Positions 26,596-36,409 of a DNA stretch of 64,000 bases are shown piece by piece. Made by a program: the position numbers and the translations under genes. Under the pieces are notes generated by a model. The model was not told the origin of the DNA. It was given only the letters and a program-made list of their open reading frames with translations, and searched no databases. Location: positions 189,475 through 253,474 of the forward strand of contig DDFC01000011.1 in NCBI GenBank assembly GCA_002336895.1. Reading direction: 5' to 3'. This DNA comes from Verrucomicrobiaceae bacterium UBA1938 (GTDB taxonomy: Bacteria; Verrucomicrobiota; Verrucomicrobiia; Verrucomicrobiales; Verrucomicrobiaceae). How positions within the stretch are numbered: position 1 is the first letter of the stretch; each line of letters begins with the position of its first letter.

Positions 26596-27435
26596 ATGAC
26601 TTTTCATTCTCCCGCCAAAATCAACCTGTGGCTGCGCATTCTGGGCAAACGCCCGGACGGATTCCATGAGGTGCAGACGCGCCTCTGCCGTCTGGCCTTG
26701 GGAGACACGGTGGAGATCGAGCATCGCGGAACCGGCACCGATGTGGCCCTGACCTGCTCCGACCCCACCGTGCCGCTGGATGAGTCCAATCTGGCCATGA
26801 AAGCCCTGCGCGCCTTTGAAGGACGCACCGGCAGAAAGTCTTCATGGAGCATCCATCTGGAGAAAAAAATCCCCGCCGGCGCAGGTCTGGGCGGCGGCAG
26901 CAGCAATGCCGCCACGGTGCTCAAAGGCGTGAACGATCTGACAGGCAGACCGCTGTCCCTGCAGCAGCTCGTGGAGCTGGGCGGACAGATCGGCTCCGAC
27001 GTGCCCTGCTTCATTCTCGACCAACCCGCCGCCGATGGCGCAGGTCGTGGCGAGCAGGTGACTCCCGTGGACTTTCCCTGGCAGCTGCCGCTGGTGCTGA
27101 TCAAGCCCCCCTTCCCCATCCCCACACCCTGGGCCTACAAGCGCTGGGCCGACTCCAAGGAGCAGCCCGGCGTGCTCTACGCCCCGCAGGTCTGCCCTTG
27201 GGGGGCCATGTCCAACGACCTGGAGCGTCCTGTGTATGAGAAGTACGTGCTGCTGCCCACGCTGAAGACCTGGCTGCTGGAGCAGCCTGAGGTGCATGCC
27301 GCGCTGATGTCCGGCTCTGGCAGCACCATGTTTGCCATCACAGAATCGCATGCGCAGGCGGCGGAGCTGGCTGCCAAGGCACGTGAGTGGTGCGGAGAGA
27401 CGGCCTGGGTGCAGGCCACACATACAGGCGTCTGA
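26596..27435 (+). CDS. ispE: 4-diphosphocytidyl-2-C-methyl-D-erythritol kinase
   Basis: 279-aa GHMP kinase of the MEP isoprenoid pathway. Signatures are S-P-A-K-I-N-L-W-L with K8, the ATP loop P-A-G-A-G-L-G-G-G-S-S-N-A-A at about residues 93-106, G-S-D-V-P-C-F with the catalytic Asp, and the C-terminal M-S-G-S-G-S-T-M-F motif. Length is normal for the family. It is 12 bp after the YfiH gene. Confidence 0.94.
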   Translation: MTFHSPAKINLWLRILGKRPDGFHEVQTRLCRLALGDTVEIEHRGTGTDVALTCSDPTVPLDESNLAMKALRAFEGRTGRKSSWSIHLEKKIPAGAGLGGGSSNAATVLKGVNDLTGRPLSLQQLVELGGQIGSDVPCFILDQPAADGAGRGEQVTPVDFPWQLPLVLIKPPFPIPTPWAYKRWADSKEQPGVLYAPQVCPWGAMSNDLERPVYEKYVLLPTLKTWLLEQPEVHAALMSGSGSTMFAITESHAQAAELAAKAREWCGETAWVQATHTGV

Positions 27436-27709
27436 CATCCGATGCCGGACACGCCATGCCCATAAAAAGTTTGGGGCCGGGCGGCTCCCGATTCCGCCCG
27501 ACCCCTGGTTTGATCAACCTCAACTTTGACCTGCGGTGAAGCAGGGGGTTTGAGTCAACAACCAATCACTCTCAAGACCCAGTCCATGGAGGGCTGAAAT
27601 CCCCGCATGTACTGTTGATGAGTTAGATTTGGCCTGTGGCGGAACGTTGAAAAAAGATGAAAATATTTTTGCGCAAGGACGCCGCCCCCTCTCGTTCTCA
27701 TGTGCCCCT
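27436..27709. other. Gap between ispE and the ThiF-like gene
   Basis: 274 bp. The region is lower in GC near 27640-27680 just before the ThiF-like gene, probably its promoter. No gene, tRNA or clear riboswitch is seen. Confidence 0.35.
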
Positions 27710-28459
27710 ATGCCAGAACTCCCCCCGCTAACCGATCCTGAACGAGCCCTCTATGAATGGCAGATGTGGGTGCCGGGCGTGGGCGTGGAAGGGCAGCAAA
27801 AACTCAAGGCCGCCTCCGTGCTGGTCTCCCGCGTAGGCGGGCTCGGCGGGCTGGTGGCGCTGGAGCTGGCGGCGGCAGGCGTGGGAAAGCTGGTCCTGGC
27901 CCATGGGGGCGACCTGCAGCCCTCAGACCTGAACCGACAGCTGCTGCAGACACACGACCACATCGGCAAACCGCGCATGGATAACATCGTGCGGCGTCTG
28001 CGCGATCTCAATCCGCATTGCGAGATCGTGGGCGTGGCGGAAAACGTGTCCGAGAGCAACGCGGACGCCCTGGTGGCGCAGGCGGACATCGTGGTGGATG
28101 CCGCGCCCATGTTTCAGGAGCGCCTGGCCCTGAACGCTGCGGCCATGCGCGCACGCAAGCCGATGGTGGAATGCGCCATGCACACGCTGGAGGCCAGCGT
28201 GACGACCTTTGTGCCCGGCCAGAGCGGCTGCCTGGCCTGCTACGTGCCCGAGGTGCCGCCCACGTGGAAGCGGCAGTTTCCGGTGTTTGGCGCCGTTTCC
28301 GGCACGGCCGCATGCATCGGTGCCATGGAGGTGATCAAGCTGATCACCGGCATCGGCGAAACGCTCTGCGGAACTCTGCTTTCCATGGACCTCGGCAGCA
28401 TGCAATTTCGCAAAGTCAGGCTGCCCAGGCACGATGGCTGCACGGTGTGCAGCCGGTGA
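27710..28459 (+). CDS. ThiF/MoeB/HesA family adenylyltransferase (E1-like)
   Basis: 249 aa from the ATG at 27710. A Rossmann ATP site V-G-G-L-G-G-L-V-A-L-E-L-A-A-A-G-V-G is followed by D-L-N-R-Q, and two C-x-x-C pairs (CLAC and the C-terminal CTVC) form the structural zinc site. Members adenylate the C-terminus of a ubiquitin-like sulfur carrier (ThiS or MoaD type). No carrier gene is adjacent, so thiamine, molybdopterin or another pathway cannot be chosen. Confidence 0.85.
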   Translation: MPELPPLTDPERALYEWQMWVPGVGVEGQQKLKAASVLVSRVGGLGGLVALELAAAGVGKLVLAHGGDLQPSDLNRQLLQTHDHIGKPRMDNIVRRLRDLNPHCEIVGVAENVSESNADALVAQADIVVDAAPMFQERLALNAAAMRARKPMVECAMHTLEASVTTFVPGQSGCLACYVPEVPPTWKRQFPVFGAVSGTAACIGAMEVIKLITGIGETLCGTLLSMDLGSMQFRKVRLPRHDGCTVCSR

Positions 28460-28831
28460 TCACTTGGCCACAAAGTCCACGACGCAGACCTTGTCGAGCA
28501 GGGGCTTGAGCTTGGCCACAAAGGCGGCGTGCTCAGGGTGCGGGAGATAGACGTCCAGCCCGGCCTTGTCCTTGAAAGTGACAAGGAAGCAGTGGGTGAA
28601 GCCGTCATTGAGACCTTCCGGGCTCACGTTGGTGCCCCATTCAAAGGCGGTGACCGTGTTGACCTTTTTGGCCAGCTCGATGAAGGCGTTTTCAATGCCC
28701 TGCACCTCCGCCGGGGAGGCGCTGTCCTTGAATTTGAAGAACACAACGTGGCGGTAGGGGGCGTCGGCGGCGGTGGCAAGGGTGGTCATGGCGGAAAAGA
28801 GGATGGCAAGGGCGAAAAGGGCGGCTTTCAT
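28460..28831 (-). CDS. Exported Dabb-domain protein
   Basis: 123 aa with a signal peptide (AALFALAILFSAMTTLATAADA), then a Dabb fold: Y-R-H-V-V-F-F-K-F-K at the first strand and H-P-E-H-A-A-F-V in the last helix. It converges tail to tail with the ThiF-like gene (0 bp gap). Function unknown; unlike the Dabb gene at 9903-10211 it is probably exported. Confidence 0.8.
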   Translation of the reverse strand: MKAALFALAILFSAMTTLATAADAPYRHVVFFKFKDSASPAEVQGIENAFIELAKKVNTVTAFEWGTNVSPEGLNDGFTHCFLVTFKDKAGLDVYLPHPEHAAFVAKLKPLLDKVCVVDFVAK

Positions 28832-28920
28832 GGTGCGCGAGCTTGTCGCAGGGAGCCGTTTGCGTCAACGGCTCAAAGAGGTTGCGCCGTGGCACTGAGC
28901 ATGCTCCTTAAACCACGACT

Positions 28921-30483
28921 ATGAGCCACTGGGACCGCTTTCAAAAACACTTCGTTCGCTACTCCAATCTGGGATTCTCCATCGACATCAGCCGCATGGC
29001 TTTTGAGGACGATCTTTTTACCCAAATGGCTGGACGAATCGAGGCCGCCTACAAGGACATGGTGGCCCTGGAGAGCGGTGCCATCGCCAACCCGGATGAA
29101 AAGCGCATGGTGGGCCACTACTGGCTGCGCAACTCCCAGCTGGCCCCGAGCGCTGAGCTGAAGCAGGAGATCGACGAAACCCTGACCGCCACCCTGGACT
29201 ACGCAGCGGACATTCACGCAGGCAGGGTTCTGGCTGCCAATGGCAAGAAATTCACCCGTGTGCTCGTCGTGGGCATCGGCGGCTCCGCCTTGGGACCGCA
29301 GCTGGTGGCCAATGCCATCACCCCAGCCACGCCTCCGCTGGAAATCTCCTTCCTCGACAACACGGATCCTGACGGCATCGACCGCGTGATGGCCCAGATC
29401 GGCGGCGAGCTGGCCACCACCATCACCATCGTGATCTCCAAGTCCGGCGGCACCAAGGAAACCCGCAATGGCATGCTGGAGGCCGAGAAGGCCTACAAGG
29501 CAGCCGGGCTGGACTTTGCCAAGCATGCCGTGGCCGTGACCGGCGTGGGCAGCGAACTGGACAAGCACGCCACCGCGCAGGGCTGGCTGAAACGCTTCCC
29601 CATGTGGGACTGGGTGGGCGGGCGCACCAGCCTCATGAGCGCCGTGGGCACGCTGGCCGCAGCGCTGCAGGGTGTGGACGTACGCCAGTTCCTGGCAGGC
29701 GCCGCAGCCATGGATGTGGAAACCCGCCAGCGCCCCGCCGTGGAGAATGCCTCCATGCTGCTGGCTCTGATGTGGTACCACGCTGGCAAGGGCCAGGGCC
29801 TCAAGGACATGGTCGTCCTGCCCTACAAGGACAGACTGGTGCTTTTCAGCAAGTATCTGCAGCAGCTCGTCATGGAGAGCCTGGGCAAGGAGCACGACCT
29901 CGACGGCAAGGTGGTGAACCAGGGCATCGCCGTGTATGGCAACAAAGGCAGCACCGACCAGCACGCCTATGTGCAGCAGCTGCGCGACGGCGTGAACAAT
30001 TTCTTTGTGACCTTCATCGAAGTGGGCAAGGCACGCGATGCCGCCGCCTTTGAAGTGGAGCCCGGATTCACCAGCGGCGACTACCTGCAGGGCTTCCTGC
30101 GCGGCACGCGCAAGGCGCTGGCCGAGAAGGGCCGTGAATCCATCACCCTGAGCATTCCGGAGCTGAATGCGTTCAATCTGGGCCTTCTCATCGGCCTCTT
30201 TGAGCGTGCGGTCAGCTTCTACGCCAGCCTGGTGAACATCAATGCCTACCACCAGCCCGGTGTGGAGGCCGGCAAGAAAGCGGCTACGGAGTTTCTGAAT
30301 CAGCTGGCTCAGGTGCGCGGTGCCCTCACTGCCACGGGCCGTACAGCGGCTGTAGTGGCGGCCAAGCTGGGAATCGATGCCGAGGACGCCTTCCACATGC
30401 TGAATCATCTGGCGGCGAATGCGCAGGCACGCGTGGTCTCCCTGGGCACAGGCCCGGCGCTGGATCAATTCGCGACCGTGTGA
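28921..30483 (+). CDS. pgi: Glucose-6-phosphate isomerase
   Basis: 520-aa cytoplasmic enzyme interconverting glucose-6-phosphate and fructose-6-phosphate. The SIS-fold signatures are present: G-I-G-G-S-A-L-G-P-Q, S-K-S-G-G-T-K-E-T-R (phosphate loop), V-G-G-R-T-S-L-M-S, D-Q-H-A-Y-V-Q-Q-L-R-D-G with the catalytic His, and a C-terminal lysine region Y-H-Q-P-G-V-E-A-G-K-K. Length is in the bacterial range. It is flanked by unrelated genes. Confidence 0.95.
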   Translation: MSHWDRFQKHFVRYSNLGFSIDISRMAFEDDLFTQMAGRIEAAYKDMVALESGAIANPDEKRMVGHYWLRNSQLAPSAELKQEIDETLTATLDYAADIHAGRVLAANGKKFTRVLVVGIGGSALGPQLVANAITPATPPLEISFLDNTDPDGIDRVMAQIGGELATTITIVISKSGGTKETRNGMLEAEKAYKAAGLDFAKHAVAVTGVGSELDKHATAQGWLKRFPMWDWVGGRTSLMSAVGTLAAALQGVDVRQFLAGAAAMDVETRQRPAVENASMLLALMWYHAGKGQGLKDMVVLPYKDRLVLFSKYLQQLVMESLGKEHDLDGKVVNQGIAVYGNKGSTDQHAYVQQLRDGVNNFFVTFIEVGKARDAAAFEVEPGFTSGDYLQGFLRGTRKALAEKGRESITLSIPELNAFNLGLLIGLFERAVSFYASLVNINAYHQPGVEAGKKAATEFLNQLAQVRGALTATGRTAAVVAAKLGIDAEDAFHMLNHLAANAQARVVSLGTGPALDQFATV

Positions 30484-30561
30484 CAAATCGGCATTTGCAC
30501 ACCGTAGTAGGGCACTCTATAAATCGCGCCAGTACTGCCTTCCGGCAATGGCGTCCTCTTC

Positions 30562-30909
30562 ATGCAATCAATTCCCATCCAACATCAAATTGGCTGCGTC
30601 ATTCTGACAGCCCTGTTCATCTGGGCATTCAGCATCGCACGGGAACCACGGGGATGGCGCCGGCTGTTTCAGTCTATTTTCTCCAAGTCTGAGACTTTCT
30701 CGGTCAACAAGAACAAGGTCATCGACGAAACCCTGAAACGCTACGGCATCATCATTGCCATGGTCATTTTGGTGGCGGACGTTTCCTGCTTTGTCCTAGG
30801 CGTCACCCACCGGTTCCGTGAAAAGCTGCGCAACCTCTCGCCTGAACAGCGCGAGAGCATGCAGGAGATCAACAAGTACCAGAAGAGCAGTTCCGGGCTG
30901 AACTTCTGA
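30562..30909 (+). CDS. Small membrane protein of unknown function
   Basis: 115 aa with two predicted membrane segments (about residues 10-25 and 60-82), a basic loop between them and a polar C-terminal helix (R-F-R-E-K-L-R-N-L-S-P-E-Q-R-E). No known family. It converges on the RDD gene with no gap. Composition is like its neighbours, so it is likely real. Confidence 0.55.
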   Translation: MQSIPIQHQIGCVILTALFIWAFSIAREPRGWRRLFQSIFSKSETFSVNKNKVIDETLKRYGIIIAMVILVADVSCFVLGVTHRFREKLRNLSPEQRESMQEINKYQKSSSGLNF

Positions 30910-31647
30910 TCATCGGCGCCTGGTGGTGACAACGGTTTCCGCCACCAGATCATGCAGGCAGCGGCGGTCTTCACGGAAGATCATGAGCACGTTTCCGAAC
31001 GAGAGCACCGGGCCGACGTACTGGATGCTGCCGATGACAAAGAAGACCACCTCCCGCAGCACCACGGCCTTGAGGAAACCGGCGCGTGAGCCGTCCGCAG
31101 CGCGGACGATGTGAATGCCGATGAGCAGTTTCCCGACTGTCTGACCTCGCACGCCGAGCATGACAAAATTGACCGTCATGAGAAGGAGCATGACCCAGCT
31201 GGTGGTCAGGATGGTGGGATCCTGCGAGGTCTGCAGCTGCTCCACCCGTTTCTGAAGCTGCTCCATCAGCAGCTTCTGGTCGTTGGGATGCGCCTGCACC
31301 TCCTTCACCATGTTTTCATCGATCAGGACAGAGAACATGATCACCAGCGGCACCATGAAGGAGATCCAGTCGATGATCCTGGCCGCCAGCCTCTGGCCGC
31401 GTGTGGCCATGCCCTCAAGGACACGCACCTCCACACGCATGGCGGGAATGGGGGGCGGCTGCGGAGCCTCCGGCTCAGGCGGCAAATTCAGCTCCTGCAG
31501 GTGCTCTTTCAGAGGCAGCCACCCGGCCATTCCCTCTGTCCAGCAAAGGTCCGTGGGCAGGAACTTTCCGCTGCGCAGTCCGGCGCTCACATCCAGATCG
31601 CTGAATGTGCCTAGCTGTTCTTCGCCGCGTGCCAGATGGTATTTCAT
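30910..31647 (-). CDS. GYF_2 plus RDD-family membrane protein
   Basis: 245 aa. Residues 1-50 form a GYF_2 domain (YHLARGEEQLGTFSD ... D-L-C-W-T-E-G-M-A-G-W). A proline-rich linker follows, then an RDD membrane domain with A-T-R-G-Q-R-L-A-A-R-I-I-D-W and at least three helices, including G-Q-T-V-G-K-L-L-I-G-I. RDD proteins are inner-membrane proteins, some linked to ion transport; GYF_2 is a peptide-binding module. Function unknown. Divergent from the ABC transporter gene, 75-bp gap. Confidence 0.8.
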   Translation of the reverse strand: MKYHLARGEEQLGTFSDLDVSAGLRSGKFLPTDLCWTEGMAGWLPLKEHLQELNLPPEPEAPQPPPIPAMRVEVRVLEGMATRGQRLAARIIDWISFMVPLVIMFSVLIDENMVKEVQAHPNDQKLLMEQLQKRVEQLQTSQDPTILTTSWVMLLLMTVNFVMLGVRGQTVGKLLIGIHIVRAADGSRAGFLKAVVLREVVFFVIGSIQYVGPVLSFGNVLMIFREDRRCLHDLVAETVVTTRRR

Positions 31648-31722
31648 GGAGATGACTGTTGCTGAGTGTCGTATGCTAGATAGCTGCTAAGCAGCCCGCA
31701 TCAAGCTCCCATCCTCTCCCGA

Positions 31723-33462
31723 TTGAAAACCATCCTCCGCGTCTTTTCCTACTTGCGTCGTTATCCCTGGCTGGGCTCCGCCCAGATCGCCTGCGCCATC
31801 ACGGGCACCCTGATGGTGATCGTCTTTCCCCACATCACACGGGAGGTGCTGGATGTGGTGGTGCCTGGAAAGCAGTGGGAGCGCCTGACCACGCTCTCCC
31901 TATGGGCACTGGCGGCCTACTTTGCCCAGCATCTCTTCAACTCCCTGCGCATCCAGCTCAACAACACCTTCGAGCAAAAGGTCATCTACGACCTGCGCAG
32001 CGACATCTACCAGCGCCTGCAGACCCTGCCGCTGCGCTGGTTCGACAACCGCCCATCCGGCGACATCATGACCACGGTGTCCGAGGACATCCCCAGCGTG
32101 GAGCGTGTGCTGATCGACGGCATCGAGCAGGGGCTAGTCTCCGTGCTGCAGATCATCGTGGTGGGTGTCTTCATGCTGCAGGCAGATGTAAAACTGACGC
32201 TGTATGCGCTCATTCCCCTGCCCTTTCTCGTGGCCGGTGCGCTGACCTACACCCGCACCTCCCGCGACCGCCACCGCAAGGTTCGCAAGGCCAGCAGCGC
32301 CATGAACTCCCTGCTGCAGGACAACGTCTCCGGCATGCGACAGATCAAGGCCTATGCCATGGAGCGCGAGGAGCATGACCGCTTTAACCGCGCCAGCGAT
32401 GCGCTGCGCAGCGCCACGCTGCATGTGATGCGCATCTGGGCCATCTACCGCCCGGGCATGCATTTCCTGACCAGCATCGGCATGGTCATCGTCCTGTGGG
32501 TGGGCGCACGTGAGCTGATGGGCGGCAAGATCCAGGCGGGCGACCTCACGGCTTTCCTGCTGCTGCTGAAGTTTTTCTACGACCCCATCGAAAGCCTGCA
32601 CCAGCTCAATCAGATCCTGCAGTCCGGACGTGCCGCAGGAGAGCGTGTGTTTGACATCCTCGATGCCGAGCCCGAAGCCGACACCACAGGCGGGCGCGAG
32701 CTGCCGGGCATCTCCGGCCATGTGCGCTATGAGGGCGTGGGCTTCAGCTACGCAGGCAAGACGCCCACGGTGCATGGCGTCTCGCTGGAGGCGCTGCCGG
32801 GGCAGACCATCGCGCTCGTAGGCCCCACAGGCGCGGGCAAATCTACACTGATCAATCTGCTGACGCGATTCTATGAATACGATGAAGGCGTGATCACCAT
32901 CGACGGCGCCCCCGTTCATGAACTCAACAAAGCCTGGCTGCGCCGCAACATCGGCTACGTGACGCAGGAGAGCTTCCTCTTCAACGGCACCGTGCGCGAG
33001 AACCTCGTCATAGGCCGACGCGATGCCACGGACGAGCAGCTCTGGCAGGCGCTGCAGAGCGCCAATGCAGACGGCTTTGTGAAGCGGCTGCCCGACCTGC
33101 TGGACACCCATGTAGGAGAGCGAGGCGTCAAGCTCAGCGTGGGGGAAAAGCAGCGCATCAGCATCGCCCGCGCCCTGCTGCGCAATCCGCCCATCCTCCT
33201 GCTGGACGAGGCCACCGCCAGCGTGGACACCGAGACCGAGCGGCAGATCCAGGAGGCGCTGGAGCACCTGATGGCCAACCGTACCAGCTTTGTGATCGCC
33301 CACCGCCTGAGCACCGTGCGCAATGCCGACTGCATCTACGTGCTGGAACACGGCCGCATCATCGAGAAGGGCACGCATGATGAACTCATCTCCCACGATG
33401 GCATGTATGCAAAGCTCTGCCGCACATCCCTGATCGCGGCGGAGACGGCAGCGGCGGAGTGA
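31723..33462 (+). CDS. MsbA-type ABC exporter (fused membrane and ATPase domains)
   Basis: 579 aa, one half-transporter acting as a homodimer in the inner membrane. Six helices occupy residues 1 to about 310. The nucleotide-binding domain has Walker A G-P-T-G-A-G-K-S-T, signature L-S-V-G-E-K-Q-R, Walker B I-L-L-L-D-E-A-T-A-S and the H-loop I-A-H-R-L-S-T. The signature has V instead of the usual G (LSGGQ). The start is TTG at 31723. The substrate could be lipid, drug or peptide. Confidence 0.88.
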   Translation: MKTILRVFSYLRRYPWLGSAQIACAITGTLMVIVFPHITREVLDVVVPGKQWERLTTLSLWALAAYFAQHLFNSLRIQLNNTFEQKVIYDLRSDIYQRLQTLPLRWFDNRPSGDIMTTVSEDIPSVERVLIDGIEQGLVSVLQIIVVGVFMLQADVKLTLYALIPLPFLVAGALTYTRTSRDRHRKVRKASSAMNSLLQDNVSGMRQIKAYAMEREEHDRFNRASDALRSATLHVMRIWAIYRPGMHFLTSIGMVIVLWVGARELMGGKIQAGDLTAFLLLLKFFYDPIESLHQLNQILQSGRAAGERVFDILDAEPEADTTGGRELPGISGHVRYEGVGFSYAGKTPTVHGVSLEALPGQTIALVGPTGAGKSTLINLLTRFYEYDEGVITIDGAPVHELNKAWLRRNIGYVTQESFLFNGTVRENLVIGRRDATDEQLWQALQSANADGFVKRLPDLLDTHVGERGVKLSVGEKQRISIARALLRNPPILLLDEATASVDTETERQIQEALEHLMANRTSFVIAHRLSTVRNADCIYVLEHGRIIEKGTHDELISHDGMYAKLCRTSLIAAETAAAE

Positions 33463-33548
33463 GCCCCTCCGCACAACACCCAAGTAAAAAGCTTAATTTA
33501 AATACAAAAACACTGGAAACCCCTCCTGGATTTACATAAAACCACGCC

Positions 33549-35465
33549 ATGAGCGTGGCATCTTCCTTCCCTAAAGTCTATCACCGTACTGCGGCACGGA
33601 ACTGCAAAAAGCTCGTGATCGCAGTTCATGGCATGGGAGACCAGAGCCGGAATGACATGGTGCGCTGTGTGTCCAGCCTCTTTGCCCAGGTCTTTGCAGA
33701 CAAAACCGGCATCGACACGCAGGCCATCCACCTGCCACAGGGACTGTGGGAGGGCAAGGACGTCAAGAATCCCGCCGAGGACGACATGATCAGCTACGCA
33801 CCTGCGGCCGAGCATGCCACCGAGCTGCAAGAACTGGCTGACATCGCCTTTGCAGAGATCTACTGGGCGGACATCCCGCGCGAGATCGAGGACGCCCACC
33901 GGCTGGAGCCCTCCCCCCAGTGGGCGGCCAGCGTGGTGGACCGCCTGCGGCAGCGGAATGACCTGATGCGCAGCTACTCAGGCAGTGATGTGACCACGGG
34001 TGCCACGGTGGTGGAGGAGGTCGCGGAGACGCTCAACATTCTCAGCCGGGTGCTCATTCCTCTGGAGAAAGCCGGATCCTTCACCTTCGATCTTGGCCGT
34101 ATCCTGAATCAATACCTGGGAGATGTGCAGCAGGTCGCTGACTATGCCTACGTGCGTGACAGCCTTCTCAAGAGATTCCGTGAACGCATAGACTACCTGG
34201 CGCAGATCAGCCAAGCCGAGGAAATCCACTTTGTGGCTCATAGCGAAGGCACCGTGCTGACCCTGCGCACACTGCTGCGGGCCATGAACAGCCGCCAGGG
34301 GGAATCCCCCGTGGCACCAGCGTGGCTGGGCCGTGTGCGCAGCCTGACCACGCTCGGCTCTCCCATCGACAAACATCTCTTCCTCTGGCCTGAAATGTGG
34401 GGCTGGCTGGCCGAGGGTGAGGAGGAGGTGAGCAGCACGCCTTTGGAAGATCGCGGCCCGCTGCTGGCTGAGCGCCGCACCCACTGGCACCCGCTGCCGG
34501 CCAAAATCCGCTGGCGGAACTACTACGACTATGCCGACCCTGTGGGCTATGATCTCGACACCATCCGGGAAAAGCTGGGGCTCTGGGGCTGCCAGAACTT
34601 TGAATTCACGAGCGATGACGACTACGGCTTCCGCCGCTACCCCCTCGCCGGCATGGCGCACATTGAATACTTCAATGACCCGCAGCTCTTCAGGCACATC
34701 TATGATCACGCGATTCATCCCGTGGCGGATATGGCAAAGCCAGCTGACACCAAGTGGGGCAAGCTGAGCCCTGTCATTCCTTTTGTGATCGTGGTGGCCA
34801 TTCACGTGGCCGCCATCATCGTTTTGCATCATTCCATGCAGGAAGGGCAGATGACAGAGATGGTGAAATTGCTCAAAGGCACAGCCAGTACCACGAATGG
34901 CATGGTCGATTGGCTGCGGAGCTGGCCGGGCATGATCGCCTGTGGTCTTGTGCTTTCCGGCACCACATTCTGGAGCCGGGCCGGGGTCATCGACGGCTGG
35001 CGCATTGGCAAGACCTTCCCGTCCGTGCTCTTCTACTTTGGCACCGTAGGAATGCTGTTTCTGCTGGCTGGGACCGCTCGCGATGCCCCCTCTGCCGAGA
35101 TGCTCACATGGTCCATCGCAGTCCCCTCATTGCTTCTGGTAGGGCTTGGCCGGGCCATCGACTCATGGAACCGCAGCACCGGCCGCTCCCCGCTGTGGGC
35201 GCTGCGCTGGCAGATGATCGTGGGAGGCGCAGCCGTGGGTGTGGCCTCTTTGTTCCATGTCAAAGATCCCAATGCCTCCCTGCTGACCGCCGTGCTCGGC
35301 TCGGTCACCTTCATGTATGTGTGGTGGCTCGGCGTGCTGCTGTATGACCTCTGCTACGTGTGGAAGCGCTACATCAACACCACAGGAGAAACCTTCATCA
35401 ACAAGCTGCGCAAGAACGCAAAACTGAACCGGATGGACAAACAAGCACGCGTCGCGAAACGCTGA
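33549..35465 (+). CDS. Alpha/beta-hydrolase-like protein with C-terminal membrane helices
   Basis: 638 aa. The N-terminal 400 residues look like a lipase/esterase-like fold: I-A-V-H-G-M-G-D-Q after strand 1 and the nucleophile elbow F-V-A-H-S-E-G-T (Ser in H-S-E-G). The C-terminal 230 residues have about five membrane helices, beginning with V-I-P-F-V-I-V-V-A-I-H-V-A-A-I-I-V. It may act on lipids at the inner membrane from the cytoplasmic side. No named family recognised. An A/T-rich 86-bp gap precedes it. Confidence 0.65.
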   Translation: MSVASSFPKVYHRTAARNCKKLVIAVHGMGDQSRNDMVRCVSSLFAQVFADKTGIDTQAIHLPQGLWEGKDVKNPAEDDMISYAPAAEHATELQELADIAFAEIYWADIPREIEDAHRLEPSPQWAASVVDRLRQRNDLMRSYSGSDVTTGATVVEEVAETLNILSRVLIPLEKAGSFTFDLGRILNQYLGDVQQVADYAYVRDSLLKRFRERIDYLAQISQAEEIHFVAHSEGTVLTLRTLLRAMNSRQGESPVAPAWLGRVRSLTTLGSPIDKHLFLWPEMWGWLAEGEEEVSSTPLEDRGPLLAERRTHWHPLPAKIRWRNYYDYADPVGYDLDTIREKLGLWGCQNFEFTSDDDYGFRRYPLAGMAHIEYFNDPQLFRHIYDHAIHPVADMAKPADTKWGKLSPVIPFVIVVAIHVAAIIVLHHSMQEGQMTEMVKLLKGTASTTNGMVDWLRSWPGMIACGLVLSGTTFWSRAGVIDGWRIGKTFPSVLFYFGTVGMLFLLAGTARDAPSAEMLTWSIAVPSLLLVGLGRAIDSWNRSTGRSPLWALRWQMIVGGAAVGVASLFHVKDPNASLLTAVLGSVTFMYVWWLGVLLYDLCYVWKRYINTTGETFINKLRKNAKLNRMDKQARVAKR

Positions 35466-35475
35466 CCACCACCGC

Positions 35476-36219
35476 CTACTGGCCCAGGCAGCGGCGCAGG
35501 AAGTCCACCGTCATGCCCAGCGCCTGACGGGCCAGCTCGGGGTCATAGCGCAGCCCCTCATCACGCAGGAAGGCGTGGGCGGCATTGAACTCATGCCAGG
35601 TGAACTTCACCCCGGCGGCTGTGAGAGTCTGGTAGATCATGGCACGGCCCTCGGCGGGCACGTGCGGATCCTGCCGGCCAAAGACGAGCATCATCTCGCC
35701 CTTGATGTCGGCAGCACGAGCGAGGGAGTCGTCGTTCATACCGGCGCCGAGGCTGCGTTTGTGCAGGTCGGTGGGGTAAAAGCACACCGATGCCGACACA
35801 TCCGGCTGCAAGGCCGCACGATAGGTCAGGTGCCCGCCGATGCAGGGGCCAAAGGAGGCCAGCCGCCCGGTGCAGTCTGGGTGTGCTTTCAGGTAGTCCA
35901 GCACGGCGCGGTTGTCGAAATCATAAGCGGTCACGGGTTTTTCAATCTTGAGCTTGTTCCCCACATCCGAGCCCTCCTGATCGTAGGCCAGCACGGTGCC
36001 TGCGGGCAGGTATTCGTGGTAGATCTCCGGCAGCACCACGATGAAGCCATGCCCCGCCAGAAAAGCCGCCGTGCGGCAGATGGGGCCGGTGTTTTGGAAG
36101 ATTTCGGAATGAAACAGCAGCCCCGGAAAGCGCCCCTCACCTGCCGGGCGCAGCACCAGCGCACGCATGGGGCCGGTGGGGGTGGAGAGTTCGATGGTTT
36201 CAGGTTCGCGGAGAGTCAT
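35476..36219 (-). CDS. Dienelactone hydrolase family protein
   Basis: 247 aa from the ATG at 36219. The triad of this family is visible: nucleophile Cys in F-G-P-C-I-G-G-H, Asp in F-G-R-Q-D-P-H-V-P and His in N-A-A-H-A-F-L-R-D-E. A Glu in L-F-H-S-E-I-F may be the partner of the cysteine. Dienelactone hydrolases open lactones in chlorocatechol breakdown, but most chromosomal relatives have unknown substrates; no catabolic neighbours are present. An in-frame ATG 27 nt upstream is possible. Confidence 0.85.
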   Translation of the reverse strand: MTLREPETIELSTPTGPMRALVLRPAGEGRFPGLLFHSEIFQNTGPICRTAAFLAGHGFIVVLPEIYHEYLPAGTVLAYDQEGSDVGNKLKIEKPVTAYDFDNRAVLDYLKAHPDCTGRLASFGPCIGGHLTYRAALQPDVSASVCFYPTDLHKRSLGAGMNDDSLARAADIKGEMMLVFGRQDPHVPAEGRAMIYQTLTAAGVKFTWHEFNAAHAFLRDEGLRYDPELARQALGMTVDFLRRCLGQ

Positions 36220-36409
36220 GGTGAGCAGAATGAATTGAGCCGTCACGATGCCGATGCGCGCACGCTCCTCAATTCACAGTTTCCAATTTTGATTCGTTTC
36301 ACTCCCCCTTCGGGCTCCCTGCGGCAGTCTATCTTTGCTGTGCTTCGATTCAGTTCGCAGTTTTCAGTCCCTGCGAGTGCCGCAGCAGCGTAAAGCTCTC
36401 ACATCTTCC

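Noticed and set aside
27436..27709. tRNA or riboswitch in the ispE-ThiF gap
   Set aside because: No cloverleaf, TTCGA-type T loop or known aptamer core could be read.
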